In this document: piece by piece, positions 16,806 through 26,108 of the stretch
How positions within the stretch are numbered: the first letter of the stretch is position 1
Layout of the letters: each line of letters begins with the position of its first letter
Assembly (NCBI GenBank): GCA_963699825.1
Contig: CAVOVI010000001.1
Coordinates: 248,001-312,000, forward strand
From: SPDF01 sp963699825
GTDB taxonomy: Bacteria; Gemmatimonadota; Gemmatimonadetes; Gemmatimonadales; GWC2-71-9
Length of the DNA stretch: 64,000 nt
Direction of reading: 5' to 3'
The notes under the pieces: generated by a model
Told to the model about the DNA's origin: nothing
The model's input: only the letters and a program-made list of their open reading frames with translations
The model's database searches: none
Made by a program: the position numbers and the translations under genes

Positions 16806-17786
16806 ATGACCGCACAGCAGGCACCCACCCCCAGCGCCATCTCGGAACGCCTCCCGCTCGTCGTCAAGGAGGTCGGGCTCCGTATCGTCGGCCAGGATCT
16901 GATGATCGAGCGGCTGCTCATCGGGTTGCTGACCGGAGGACACGTCCTGCTGGAGGGTGTCCCGGGCCTCGCCAAGACGCTCGCGGTGCGATCGCTCTCC
17001 GAGATCATCTCCGCGTCGTTCAGCCGAATCCAGTTCACTCCCGACCTGCTGCCCGCCGATGTGATCGGCACGATGGTCTTCGACCAGAAGAACCAGGAGT
17101 TCCGAGTCAAGAAGGGGCCGCTCTTCGCGCAGATCATCCTGGCCGATGAGATCAACCGCGCCCCGGCCAAGGTACAGTCGGCGCTCCTCGAAGCGATGCA
17201 GGAGAAGCAGGTCACCATCGGCGGCGCCACCTTCCACCTGGTCGAGCCGTTCCTTGTGCTCGCGACCCAGAACCCGATCGAGAACGAGGGCACCTATCCG
17301 CTCCCGGAGGCGCAGCTCGACCGGTTCATGCTGAAGGTGCGCGTCGGCTATCCGACCCGCGATGAAGAGCGGGAGATCCTGCTCCGGATGGCCGGCGGCA
17401 CGCCGATACCGGTTCGGAAGCTCCTCGACCCGGCGAGCATCCTGGCGGCCCGGACCGAAATCGCGAATCTCTATGCCGACCAGAAGGTGCTCGACTACCT
17501 CGTCGATGTCGTGCGTGCCACGCGCGAGCCGGCGGCGGTCGGGCTGTCGGAGCTCAAGCCCTTGATCGCCTTCGGAGCGTCCCCCCGCGCGTCCATCGCG
17601 CTGGCCCAGGCGGCTCGCGCCCACGCCTTCCTCCGCGGCCGATCCTACGTCGTGCCCGAGGACGTTCGGGCGCTCGCGCCCGATGTGCTCCGCCACCGCA
17701 TCGTCCTGACATTCGAGGCGGAAGCCGAGGACGTCGACGCCGATGTCGTGATCCAGCGCGTCCTCGCCGCCGTCCCTGTCCCGTGA
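16806..17786 (+). CDS. MoxR-family AAA+ ATPase
   Basis: A chaperone-like ATPase that activates von Willebrand factor (VWA) domain proteins encoded next to it. Walker A is GVPGLAKTLAVRSL, Walker B is ILADEINRAPAKVQSALLEAM, sensor 1 is LATQNPIENEGTYPLPEAQ, and the sensor 2/lid region contains GASPRASIALAQAARAHAFL. 326 aa. It opens the six-gene MoxR/Bat cluster that runs to 24386. Confidence 0.95.
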   Translation: MTAQQAPTPSAISERLPLVVKEVGLRIVGQDLMIERLLIGLLTGGHVLLEGVPGLAKTLAVRSLSEIISASFSRIQFTPDLLPADVIGTMVFDQKNQEFRVKKGPLFAQIILADEINRAPAKVQSALLEAMQEKQVTIGGATFHLVEPFLVLATQNPIENEGTYPLPEAQLDRFMLKVRVGYPTRDEEREILLRMAGGTPIPVRKLLDPASILAARTEIANLYADQKVLDYLVDVVRATREPAAVGLSELKPLIAFGASPRASIALAQAARAHAFLRGRSYVVPEDVRALAPDVLRHRIVLTFEAEAEDVDADVVIQRVLAAVPVP

Positions 17787-17820
17787 TGTCCGGCGCCCCC
17801 ACCTGGAGGCGCCTCCCGAC

Positions 17821-18705
17821 ATGACGCTGGTGTCCCAGGAAGTCCTCAAACAGGTCAAGACGATCGAGCTTCGCACCCGCGGGCTGGTGTCGTCGCTCTT
17901 TGCGGGTGAATACCGCTCCACCTTTCGGGGACAGGGGATGGAGTTCGCGGAAGTGCGCGCCTACGAAATCGGCGACGACTACCGCACCATCGACTGGAAT
18001 GTCTCGGCCCGCCTCGGCAGTCCCTACGTCAAGACCTTCACGGAAGAGCGTGAACTCACCGTGCTCCTCGTGGTGGACCACTCCGGGTCCACCCGGTTCG
18101 GCGAGCCGCGCACCAAGGCGGGGCTCGCCGCCGAGGTCGCGGCGGTACTGGCCCTCGCGGCGGCCCGACAGAGCGACCGGGTTGGTGCGCTCCTCTTCTC
18201 CGATCGTGTCGAGCAGGTCATTCCGCCCCGGAAGGGAAGGCGACATGCCCTCCGGGTCATCCGCGACCTCGTGGCCTTCCAGCCCGCCGGACGAAGCACC
18301 GACCTCGCGGCCAGCCTCACCTACGCCGTGCGCCTCCTGAATCACCGGAGCATCGTCGTCATCCTCTCCGACTTCCTCGCCCCGAACTGGGAGCGGCCGC
18401 TGCAACGACTCGCCGCCCGGCACGAGGTGGTGGCGGTCACGGTGGATGATCCGCGGGAGCGCGCCTTGCCTGCCTCCGGCTGGCTGGACCTGGAAGACGC
18501 CGAATCGGGTCAACGAGTGATGATCGATGCAGGGAGCCGGGAGGTACGAGGTCGCCTGGCCAGCCTCGCCGAGCGTCGGGTCGAGGAGCGCCGACGCGGT
18601 CTCGCGGCGGCGGGGGTCGATCATGTGGCGCTCATTACCGGACAGGATTACGCCTTGCCACTCCGCCGGGCGTTCGCGCTGCGTGCCAAGAGGCTGCATC
18701 GGTGA
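17821..18705 (+). CDS. DUF58-domain protein
   Basis: 294 aa. The DUF58 signature is GEYRSTFRGQGMEFAEVRAY, then GDDYRTIDWNVSARLG. A VWA-like segment LLVVDHSGSTRFG carries a MIDAS-type DxSxS motif. DUF58 proteins are the standard second gene of MoxR clusters and are thought to be MoxR substrates. It lies 34 bp after moxR, and its stop overlaps the ATG of the next gene (TGATG). Confidence 0.9.
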   Translation: MTLVSQEVLKQVKTIELRTRGLVSSLFAGEYRSTFRGQGMEFAEVRAYEIGDDYRTIDWNVSARLGSPYVKTFTEERELTVLLVVDHSGSTRFGEPRTKAGLAAEVAAVLALAAARQSDRVGALLFSDRVEQVIPPRKGRRHALRVIRDLVAFQPAGRSTDLAASLTYAVRLLNHRSIVVILSDFLAPNWERPLQRLAARHEVVAVTVDDPRERALPASGWLDLEDAESGQRVMIDAGSREVRGRLASLAERRVEERRRGLAAAGVDHVALITGQDYALPLRRAFALRAKRLHR

Positions 18706-19451
18706 TGTCGCTGCTGCTGCTCCTCGCGTTGCAGCAGGCGCCGCTGCCACAGGTCGGTGACACGATCTGGCTGGTGCGCACCATTCCGGCGCCTGTCGGA
18801 CGCGTCGCGCGCGTGGCGCCCTGGAACCCCGAGGGGGCAGTGGAGGCGCTGGGGCCCGGTATGCTCGTTCGGCGCGGTGATTCGCTGGAACTTCGTTATC
18901 CGGCCGTCGGCTGGCTCCCGGGATCGCACACGGTGGAGGTGCCGGGCCCGGTGCTCGTCTCTCCGGATGGCACCACCGACTCCCTCCCTCCGGCGACGCT
19001 CACGGTCACGATCGCGAGCGTCTTGCCGACACTGCCGGGCGATTCGCTCCCGGCGGCTCAACCGGAGGCCGCGCCGATTCTCCGGCCGATCCAGACCGCC
19101 GTCCCGGTGCTGGTGCTCCTGCTGCTCGCGGTGCTCCTCCTGATCCCGGTGCATTTCTGGTGGCGGAAACGGGGTCGCCCGATTCCAGCGCCGAGCACGG
19201 GGGAGGCTCCGCTTCCACCGACGTTGCCCCTCGCAGACTGGATGGCGGCGGGTGAATCTCGCGCGGTGCTGGCCGCGGCGGCCGCCCGGCTCCGCGCGGC
19301 CTCGTCGCTGCATCCTGCACCTGAGGCGGAGGCGCTGCTGCAAGTGCTCAACGACGCGCTCTACGGTCCGGGCGACGTGTCGGCCGTGCTACCCCGCGCG
19401 GAGGAGGCTGTCGCCCTTGCGGTGCAGCTGGAGGAATCTCCGCCCGCATGA
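18705..19451 (+). CDS. Signal-anchored DUF4381-like protein of the Bat cluster
   Basis: 248 aa. An N-terminal hydrophobic signal (MSLLLLLALQQAP), an extracytoplasmic beta-rich domain of about 120 residues, then one strong membrane helix (VPVLVLLLLAVLLLIPVHFWW) and a cytoplasmic helical tail ending AVALAVQLEESPPA. The membrane-then-basic-tail layout and its position between DUF58 and BatA are like DUF4381 proteins of other MoxR clusters; similarity is judged from layout and context only. Confidence 0.6.
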   Translation: MSLLLLLALQQAPLPQVGDTIWLVRTIPAPVGRVARVAPWNPEGAVEALGPGMLVRRGDSLELRYPAVGWLPGSHTVEVPGPVLVSPDGTTDSLPPATLTVTIASVLPTLPGDSLPAAQPEAAPILRPIQTAVPVLVLLLLAVLLLIPVHFWWRKRGRPIPAPSTGEAPLPPTLPLADWMAAGESRAVLAAAAARLRAASSLHPAPEAEALLQVLNDALYGPGDVSAVLPRAEEAVALAVQLEESPPA

Positions 19452-20419
19452 GCCTCGCGCGCCCGTTCCTGCTGCTCCTCCTCCTGCCGCTGTTCTGGTG
19501 GTGGTGGCGCCGCCGGCGTCCCTCTCCCGGGCTCCTGTACAGTGATGTCTCGCTGCCCAGGTCGCTGGGCGGCCCGCCGTGGTGGCTGCGGCTTCCGCCC
19601 ATCCTGCGCACACTGGCGCTCGGTTGCTTCATTGTCGGCGCGGCGGGCCCCCGGGTGGGGGGAAGCCGGATCGAGATGAAGAAGGACGGGATCGCGATCG
19701 CCATCGCCATCGACATTTCGAGCAGCATGTACGCCGAGGACTTCGCTCCCTCGAATCGACTGGAAGTGGCGAAGGCGCAGGCCATCGAGTTCATCCGGGG
19801 GCGGAGCGCCGACCGGATTGGACTGATCGCGTTCGCGGCGGAAGCGCTGACCCAGGTGCCGGTCACCCTCGACTATCCGGTCCTCGAGCAGGCGGTGATG
19901 AGCCTGCGCATCGGCAGCCTGGAGGACGGCACCGCCATCGGCAGCGGGCTCGCGACCGCGGTGAACCGGCTCCGGCGCGCCCCCGAGAAGTCGAAGGTCG
20001 TCCTTCTGCTCACTGACGGTGAGAACAATCGCGGACTCATCGACCCCCGTACCGCTGCGGCGACCGCGGCCTCCTTCGGTATCCGTGTGTACACCATCGG
20101 CGTGGGCACCGAAGGCGAAGCGCCGATCCCGACGGGTCGCAGCGCCACCGGCCTCCGCTATGAGGTCCTCCCGGTCCGCATCGACGAGCCGCTGTTGAAG
20201 GAGATCGCTGCCACCACAGGGGGCCGGTACTTCCGCGCGACCGACAGCGAAGCCCTCGGCCGCATCTTCCGGCAGATCGACGGCCTCGAGAAGACCCCCG
20301 TGCAGATCACGCGGTACCTGCACTATGAGGAACTGACCAAGCCACTGGCGATTGCCGGGCTGGCGCTCCTCGGCCTCGAACTGCTGATGGGTGCGACCGT
20401 GGCGGTGCGGGTCCCATGA
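19448..20419 (+). CDS. batA: BatA-type von Willebrand factor A membrane protein
   Basis: 323 aa. Two N-terminal hydrophobic segments (PFLLLLLLPLFWWWW and LALGCFIVGAAGP) precede a VWA domain with MIDAS DISSSMYAED (about residue 95), the Thr in DGTAIGSGLATAV, and the Asp in LLTDGENNRG. A C-terminal membrane helix (LAIAGLALLGLELLMGAT) follows. This is the BatA layout of the Bacteroides aerotolerance operon. The ATG overlaps the previous stop, and its own stop overlaps batB. Confidence 0.85.
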   Translation: MSLARPFLLLLLLPLFWWWWRRRRPSPGLLYSDVSLPRSLGGPPWWLRLPPILRTLALGCFIVGAAGPRVGGSRIEMKKDGIAIAIAIDISSSMYAEDFAPSNRLEVAKAQAIEFIRGRSADRIGLIAFAAEALTQVPVTLDYPVLEQAVMSLRIGSLEDGTAIGSGLATAVNRLRRAPEKSKVVLLLTDGENNRGLIDPRTAAATAASFGIRVYTIGVGTEGEAPIPTGRSATGLRYEVLPVRIDEPLLKEIAATTGGRYFRATDSEALGRIFRQIDGLEKTPVQITRYLHYEELTKPLAIAGLALLGLELLMGATVAVRVP

Positions 20420-22044
20420 TATTCGATTCGAAGTGGCTGCTGCTGCTCGCGCCGTTGATTGCCATCGGCGGCGGCGCGCTCGCGTGGTGGGGACGGCGAC
20501 GCCGGATCACCGCGACCACGGCATGGTCGGCCGGTCTCGGGGCACACGCTTCGACGCGTGGAAAGGCGACACCCTGGGTCATCGGCGTCGCGGTCCTGCT
20601 GGCCGCGGTGGCCGTCGCCGGCCCGCGTGGCGGGCGCACCACCGTCAAGACCGAGGCGCGTGCCCTCAGCCTGGTCATCGCGACGGACATCAGCCGATCG
20701 ATGCTGGCGGAGGATGTGGCGCCAAGCCGACTCGGCCGTGCCAAGCGGGAGGCGCGACGCCTGGTGCAGGATCTCGATGGCGACCGGCTCGGCCTCCTCG
20801 CGTTCGCAGGCCGCAGCTATATCCTCACGCCGCTGACGGTGGATGGCGGGGCCGTGGCACTCTACCTCGATGGGCTTGATCCCGACCTTGCCAGTGAGGG
20901 GGGAACGAACCTGGCCGCGACCTTGAACCAGGGACTGGAGCTGCTCGAGGCCACAACCGAAATCTCCGACCGCGTACTGGTCGTCTTCACCGATGGAGAG
21001 ATCCACGACTCGCTGTCCGCGGTGCGGGAGGCGGCGGCCGCGATCAAGGACGCCGGTATCCGCCTGATCCTGGTCGGCGAAGGGACGCCCGCGCCCGTCA
21101 AGATTCCGATTCGCGATCCGTCCGGCCAGCTGATCGAATACAAGCTCGATCAGGAGGGACAGGTCGTCGAGACCAGCCTGCACGAGGAAGTACTCCGCGC
21201 TGCCGCAGACGCCGCCGGCGGGACCGTGGTGCCCGCCTCACTCTCGGATCAGGCCGGGGCCGTCCGGGACCTCGTCGCCGCCTTCAAGCGCAGCCCGAGC
21301 ACCGAGAGTCGCGCCGCCGACCTCCGTCCCATGGGCTGGTTGCCGCTCCTGTTCGCCGCGATCGCGCTCCTCGGTGTGACACTCCTCCGCCGGGGTGCGT
21401 CGCTGGTCGTGATCCTGCTCGCGCTCTCCCTCCCCACGATGGCCCGGGCACAGCGTCCCTCGGACGGGGCGCGGGCGCTTTCCTCCGGTGACCCGACCCG
21501 CGCCGCCGGTGCGTTCCTGCAGGAGGCGAAGGACGGTGGCAAGCGGGACACGGCATTCTACAATGCCGGCACCGCAGCCCTGCGCGCGGGCGACTTCAAG
21601 GTGGCGCGGCGCGCCCTCCTCGAGGCAACCAAGACCACCGATCCGGGACTGCGCTACCGCGCCCTCTACAATCTCGGTGTTGTGAACCTCCGCGCGGCCC
21701 TCGCCGACTCGTCGCTCCGTGACACGCTGGTCGGTGAAGCCGCGGCGCACCTGCGTGAGGCGCTCCTGCTGGAACCGGGTTCTGCACGCGCCAAGTGGAA
21801 CCTGGAACTCGCCGAGCGGATGAGGCCGCCACCGCCGCCGTCCGGCGGTGGAGGGCAGCAACCCCCTCCGCCACAGGGCGGGCAGCAGCCGAAGCCACCG
21901 GAACAACAACAGAACCAGAACCAGGGGCTCACCCGGGAGCAGGCCGAGCAGATCCTCAATTCGGTTGAACGTGAGGAGCGCGCCACCAGAAACCGCCAGC
22001 TGGACCGACTCTCAGGCGGAATGGGAGGGGCCAAGGATTGGTAG
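20416..22044 (+). CDS. BatB-BatC fusion: VWA domain plus TPR protein
   Basis: 542 aa, unbroken. Residues 1-330 are BatB-like: a membrane segment, VWA with MIDAS DISRSMLAEDV and GTNLAATLNQ and VFTDGEIHDS, and a further membrane helix near residue 310. After about residue 345 a TPR-like region (TAFYNAGTAALRAGDFKVAR, YRALYNLGVVNLRAALADSS) and a Pro/Gly/Gln-rich stretch follow, ending ATRNRQLDRLSGGMGGAKDW. In Bacteroides these are separate batB and batC genes; here they form one polypeptide. Likely substrate of the neighbouring MoxR ATPase at the inner membrane. Confidence 0.82.
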   Translation: MIFDSKWLLLLAPLIAIGGGALAWWGRRRRITATTAWSAGLGAHASTRGKATPWVIGVAVLLAAVAVAGPRGGRTTVKTEARALSLVIATDISRSMLAEDVAPSRLGRAKREARRLVQDLDGDRLGLLAFAGRSYILTPLTVDGGAVALYLDGLDPDLASEGGTNLAATLNQGLELLEATTEISDRVLVVFTDGEIHDSLSAVREAAAAIKDAGIRLILVGEGTPAPVKIPIRDPSGQLIEYKLDQEGQVVETSLHEEVLRAAADAAGGTVVPASLSDQAGAVRDLVAAFKRSPSTESRAADLRPMGWLPLLFAAIALLGVTLLRRGASLVVILLALSLPTMARAQRPSDGARALSSGDPTRAAGAFLQEAKDGGKRDTAFYNAGTAALRAGDFKVARRALLEATKTTDPGLRYRALYNLGVVNLRAALADSSLRDTLVGEAAAHLREALLLEPGSARAKWNLELAERMRPPPPPSGGGGQQPPPPQGGQQPKPPEQQQNQNQGLTREQAEQILNSVEREERATRNRQLDRLSGGMGGAKDW

Positions 22045-24386
22045 CGGCATTCCTGATGCTGGCCACCCTCCAGCAGGCGCAGCCTCCCGAACTCTCGGTG
22101 AGCCTCGATCGCGACGAGGTCGCCGTCGGCGAGGAAGTCCTGCTCACCGTCAAGACGCGAAGCGCCTCAGCGCTGCCGATCGAACTGCGGCTCGGCGCCG
22201 CCGATGGATTCGTCGTGGTGTCCCGGACCGAAGGCACGAGCGTCAACCCCAATGCCACGATCTCGCGCACCAAGACGATCGAGCTGCGTCTTCGGGCCAT
22301 CCGTGCCGGCAGCTGGCAGTTCGGGCCGTTTCAGGCCCGGCAGGGCGATGCGATCGCGGAAGTGGGCGCGTTGACCGTCAAGGTCACGGACACCGGCAGC
22401 GCCGCGGTCGCGGCCCAGATCAACCCACGCATCAAGCGACTCCTGGAACAGGCGCGTCCACCCACGAGACCGGGCGAGGTCGGGCTGTCGCTCCTGCTGT
22501 CCAGCGCCACGGCGACCGTGGGTGAGCAGGTGGACATCGTGACCGCGGCGTGGTTCCCTCGGGAACTGCGCCTCCGGCTCCGTCGTGCGCCGACGCTCGT
22601 ACCTCCCGCGGTCGAGGGGATGTGGAGCTATCCACAGCCGGCGCCGGTTGGGATCGCGGCGAGCCGGAGGGTCGGTGGCGTCTGGTATGATCTCTTTGTG
22701 GCGCACCAGATCGCCTTCCCGGTCCGGAGTGGAGAGCTCGTCATCGCGCCGGCGCAGATGCAGTACTCCGTGCCTCTCGCCTTACAGTTCTTCAGCCAGG
22801 AAGAGCGGTTCGCGGTCAGCAGTGACAGCGGCTACATCACGGTCCGCCCCGTCCCGGAAAACGGGAGACCCCCGGGTTTCGTCGGTGCGGTTGGCACGGA
22901 CCTCTCGATCGAGCGCGCGCTGGATCCGCCCACCGCGCGCGCACGCGAGCCGATCCACGTGTCGGTCATCATCAAGGGGAAAGGAAATGTGACGCTGTGG
23001 CCGGCGCCGGAGCTCACCTGGCCCGAGGGGGCCCGCGCCTATCCTGAGCTCGTCGAGGAGCGACCGGAGACGCGCGACGGCATCGTGACCGGCACGAAGA
23101 GCTTCGACTTCTCCCTGGTACCCGATGCGGTCGGCACCCTGGCGCTGCCGGCGATCGAGTACCCGTACTACGATCTTGGCACGCGGAGTTTCCGCGTGGC
23201 GAAGGTGCCGGCGATGTCGCTCCCGGTGGCCGAAGCGGCAGCGCTCGCGGAAGGTGCCCTCCCGCCTCCGTTGCTCAAGGCGCGGCGCGGCCTCGTCCCG
23301 GCCAACTTCCTGGAACTCCCCGGTCGCTGGGGGTGGCTGCTGCTGGGGTTCGGTCCACCGCTGCTCTGGGGTGGCATGCAATTGGTCAGGCGGAAGCCGA
23401 AGCCGACGGTCGCCAAGGGGCCGGAGGGCATGACCGCGCGAACGGTCGAGATCGAGCTCGACGGCCTGGTCACGGGACTCGCCCCGGCCGCGATTGTCAC
23501 CGGGGACGAATTCGATCTTTCTGCCGCCCTTCGCGCCGCCGGACTCGAGGGGGAAACCGTCCAGCAGTTGCTCGAGTTGCGCGGGATGTTGCGTGCACGG
23601 CGCTACGCCCCGGCACATGAAGGGCAGGACGAACAGATCGTCGCGCAGTGGGAGATGCTGCGCGCCAAGTTGGCCGGTGGTGGCCGCCGCCGTCGCGTCT
23701 CCCACGGACTTCTCTCCTCCCTCCTGGTCATTGTCCTGCTGAGTGGCATTGCGACGGCGCAGGAAGAGTCGGCTGAATCGCTCTACGAGAGTGGCGCGCT
23801 CAGGGCGGCGCGGGCCGCATTCGCCGCGCGGGCGGAGTCCCAGCCGCTCACTGCGGCGCACTGGTACAACCTCGGCGCCGCCGACTATCGGCTCGGCGAG
23901 CCGGTCCTGGCCAGCGCAGAGTGGCATCGCGCGCTGCGCCTTGCGCCACGATCTGGGAGCGTCCGACAGGCGCTGCAACTGACACCGCCGCCGGACCCTG
24001 TCTCGGCGACTCGGCTGTGGACGGCTCCATTCACTCCCGCCGAGCTGGCACTCGCTGCCGTGCTCCTCTGGCTGATCGCCTGGGGCGGATTCTTCCTGCG
24101 GCCGGGGCTGCTCCGGCGTTGGGCCTGGGTGGGTGCGGCCGGGCTCCTGTTCGGCGGCCTGACCCTCTGGCTGAACGATCGCTACGCCCAGCCGGTCGAC
24201 CTCGTATTGGAGGCGGTGCCGCTCCGCGTGAGCCCGCACGGCCGTGGTTCGGCGGTCGCGGCGCTGGACGAGGGCCAGGCGTTGCTCCGCCTCCAGAGTC
24301 AGCGCGGATGGCATCTGGTCCAGGATCCCTCGGGTCGCCTCGGCTGGGTGCCGAGCGCGGCCGTCGTTCCGGTCGACCCGGAGTAG
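22038..24386 (+). CDS. batD: BatD-BatE-like protein: beta-sandwich, TPR and SH3 domains
   Basis: 782 aa. The TTG at 22038 gives a signal peptide (VAAFLMLATLQQAQP); ATG 22054 is out of frame. The BatD (oxygen tolerance) region has repeated extracytoplasmic beta domains starting PELSVSLDRDEVAVGEEVLL, with a later RPVPENGRPPGFVGAVG. A membrane helix (WGWLLLGFGPPLLWGG) near residue 435 follows. A second half has a signal-like helix (LLSSLLVIVLLSGIATAQ), TPRs (AAHWYNLGAADYRLGEPVLA), two membrane helices, and a C-terminal SH3-type domain (GQALLRLQSQRGWHLVQ then GRLGWVPSAAV). This fuses what Bacteroides encodes as batD and batE. Confidence 0.8.
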   Translation: MVAAFLMLATLQQAQPPELSVSLDRDEVAVGEEVLLTVKTRSASALPIELRLGAADGFVVVSRTEGTSVNPNATISRTKTIELRLRAIRAGSWQFGPFQARQGDAIAEVGALTVKVTDTGSAAVAAQINPRIKRLLEQARPPTRPGEVGLSLLLSSATATVGEQVDIVTAAWFPRELRLRLRRAPTLVPPAVEGMWSYPQPAPVGIAASRRVGGVWYDLFVAHQIAFPVRSGELVIAPAQMQYSVPLALQFFSQEERFAVSSDSGYITVRPVPENGRPPGFVGAVGTDLSIERALDPPTARAREPIHVSVIIKGKGNVTLWPAPELTWPEGARAYPELVEERPETRDGIVTGTKSFDFSLVPDAVGTLALPAIEYPYYDLGTRSFRVAKVPAMSLPVAEAAALAEGALPPPLLKARRGLVPANFLELPGRWGWLLLGFGPPLLWGGMQLVRRKPKPTVAKGPEGMTARTVEIELDGLVTGLAPAAIVTGDEFDLSAALRAAGLEGETVQQLLELRGMLRARRYAPAHEGQDEQIVAQWEMLRAKLAGGGRRRRVSHGLLSSLLVIVLLSGIATAQEESAESLYESGALRAARAAFAARAESQPLTAAHWYNLGAADYRLGEPVLASAEWHRALRLAPRSGSVRQALQLTPPPDPVSATRLWTAPFTPAELALAAVLLWLIAWGGFFLRPGLLRRWAWVGAAGLLFGGLTLWLNDRYAQPVDLVLEAVPLRVSPHGRGSAVAALDEGQALLRLQSQRGWHLVQDPSGRLGWVPSAAVVPVDPE

Positions 24387-24395
24387 ATTCCAGAC

Positions 24396-26108
24396 ATGTC
24401 ACGCCGAATCTCGATCCTGCCCGACGCTGTCGCCGACCAGATCGCCGCAGGCGAAGTGGTGGCGCGTCCAGCCTCCGCGCTCAAGGAACTGGTTGAGAAC
24501 GCCATCGACGCCGGGGCCACCCGGGTGCGGATCGCCATCGAGAACGGCGGGAAGACGCTGATCGAAGTGGCTGACGACGGGTGTGGAATGGGCAGGGAAG
24601 ACGCGGTCCTCTCCCTCGATCGGCACGCCACCAGCAAGATCCGCAGCGCCGCTGACCTCACTGGCGTGACGACGTTCGGCTTTCGCGGGGAGGCGCTCCC
24701 CGCCATCGGGTCGGTGAGCCGGCTGATGCTGACGACGGCGGAGGACGGGGGCGAGGGCACCGAGCTGAAGGTGGTCGGCGGTCGGCTCGAGCATGTGGGT
24801 CCGGTGGCGCGCCAGCAGGGAACGACGGTCTCGGTGCGCGGGCTGTTCTTCAACACCCCCGCCCGCCGGAAATTCCTTCGGTCGGCCGCGAGTGAATCAC
24901 GCGCGTCGTACGAAGCCGTCGCGACGCTTGCGCTGGCGCATCCCGCGGTGGGCATCGAGTTCACCCAGGACGGGCAGGTGCGTCTCGCCGCACCACCCGG
25001 GCAGGACGAAACCGAGCGTCTGGTCGCGGTGTGGGGGCGAGACCTCGTCGGCACGATGGTCGGCGTGGACTACGCCGCCGGCGCGTTTCGCATTTCAGGC
25101 TTCGTCCAGCGCCCGGGTGACGCCTCTCCAAGCGGCCGGCGGACGCAGTTGTTCGTCAACGGCCGCCCGTTTCGCGATCCCTTCCTCGTCCGTGCGGCCG
25201 AGGCGGGATACCGCGCCGCCATCCATCCTGGCGATCGCCCCTCGCTCTATCTTCGGATCGACCTCGCTCCCGGAGAGGTGGATGTGAACGTCCACCCCTC
25301 CAAGATGGAGGTCCGGTTTCGGGATCGGATCGGGCTCGAACGAACAATGGAGGATGCGGTTCGACAGGCCATCGGCGCGCTCGTCGCGGCGGCACCGGTG
25401 GGGGACTGGCGGCCGATGCCGGTGGGCCACTCCCCGGCCGAGGTGGACGAACTCGCCGCATCCCTCTTCGGGGACGACGGCCCGTCGGCCGATCCGCCGG
25501 CCTCGGGTGCCTCGGAGGTGGTGGGTGCTGCCGACCCGTTCGCGGCGGGGCTCACCCAGCTCTTCGACACCTACATCGTCTACCAGGCCGCCGAGGGGGT
25601 GGTGTTCGTCGATCAGCACTCCGCGCATGAGCGGGTACTGTTCGAGGAAGTGATGGAGGCGATCTCCGGGGCGGGAGCCCCGGCGCAGCGGTTGTTGATC
25701 CCCGCGACGGTGGAAGTGACTGACGAGGAGCTCGACGCCCTTGAACGACACCGGGAAACCCTGGAGCGCGTCGGCTTCACCGTGGAGGAATTCGGGGGCA
25801 ACACGGTGGTATTGCAGGCGGTGCCGACGCCACACCCCCGGTTCGACGCCATCGCCTGTTTCCAGGAGATGATCGCCGACCTGGCCCGCGGCCGGTTCGG
25901 GGGGTGGGCCAATCCGCTCGAACGGTTTGCCGCCACCTTCGCGTGCCGCGCGGCGGTGAAGGCAGGCCAGCCGCTGAGCCAGGGGGAGATGCGCGAACTC
26001 CTCCTGCGGCTCTTCGCCACTGAATTGCCCCCGCACGACGTCCACGGCCGTTCCACCATTGTGCAACTGCCACGGGAAGAGCTCGAGAGGCGTTTTGGCC
26101 GACGGTAA
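24396..26108 (+). CDS. mutL: DNA mismatch repair protein MutL
   Basis: 570 aa. The N-terminal GHKL ATPase shows ELVENAIDAGATRVRIAIENG, DDGCGMGREDA, HATSKI, GFRGEALPAIGSV and NTPARRKFLR. The C-terminal dimerisation domain shows VDQHSAHERVLFEEVMEA, close to the DQHAxxExxxxE nuclease motif with Ser for Ala. The late ACRAAVKAGQPL and PPHDVHGRSTIV lack the zinc-binding Cys of the usual CPHGRP, so nuclease activity is uncertain. No mutS is in the window. The stop overlaps miaA. Confidence 0.93.
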   Translation: MSRRISILPDAVADQIAAGEVVARPASALKELVENAIDAGATRVRIAIENGGKTLIEVADDGCGMGREDAVLSLDRHATSKIRSAADLTGVTTFGFRGEALPAIGSVSRLMLTTAEDGGEGTELKVVGGRLEHVGPVARQQGTTVSVRGLFFNTPARRKFLRSAASESRASYEAVATLALAHPAVGIEFTQDGQVRLAAPPGQDETERLVAVWGRDLVGTMVGVDYAAGAFRISGFVQRPGDASPSGRRTQLFVNGRPFRDPFLVRAAEAGYRAAIHPGDRPSLYLRIDLAPGEVDVNVHPSKMEVRFRDRIGLERTMEDAVRQAIGALVAAAPVGDWRPMPVGHSPAEVDELAASLFGDDGPSADPPASGASEVVGAADPFAAGLTQLFDTYIVYQAAEGVVFVDQHSAHERVLFEEVMEAISGAGAPAQRLLIPATVEVTDEELDALERHRETLERVGFTVEEFGGNTVVLQAVPTPHPRFDAIACFQEMIADLARGRFGGWANPLERFAATFACRAAVKAGQPLSQGEMRELLLRLFATELPPHDVHGRSTIVQLPREELERRFGRR

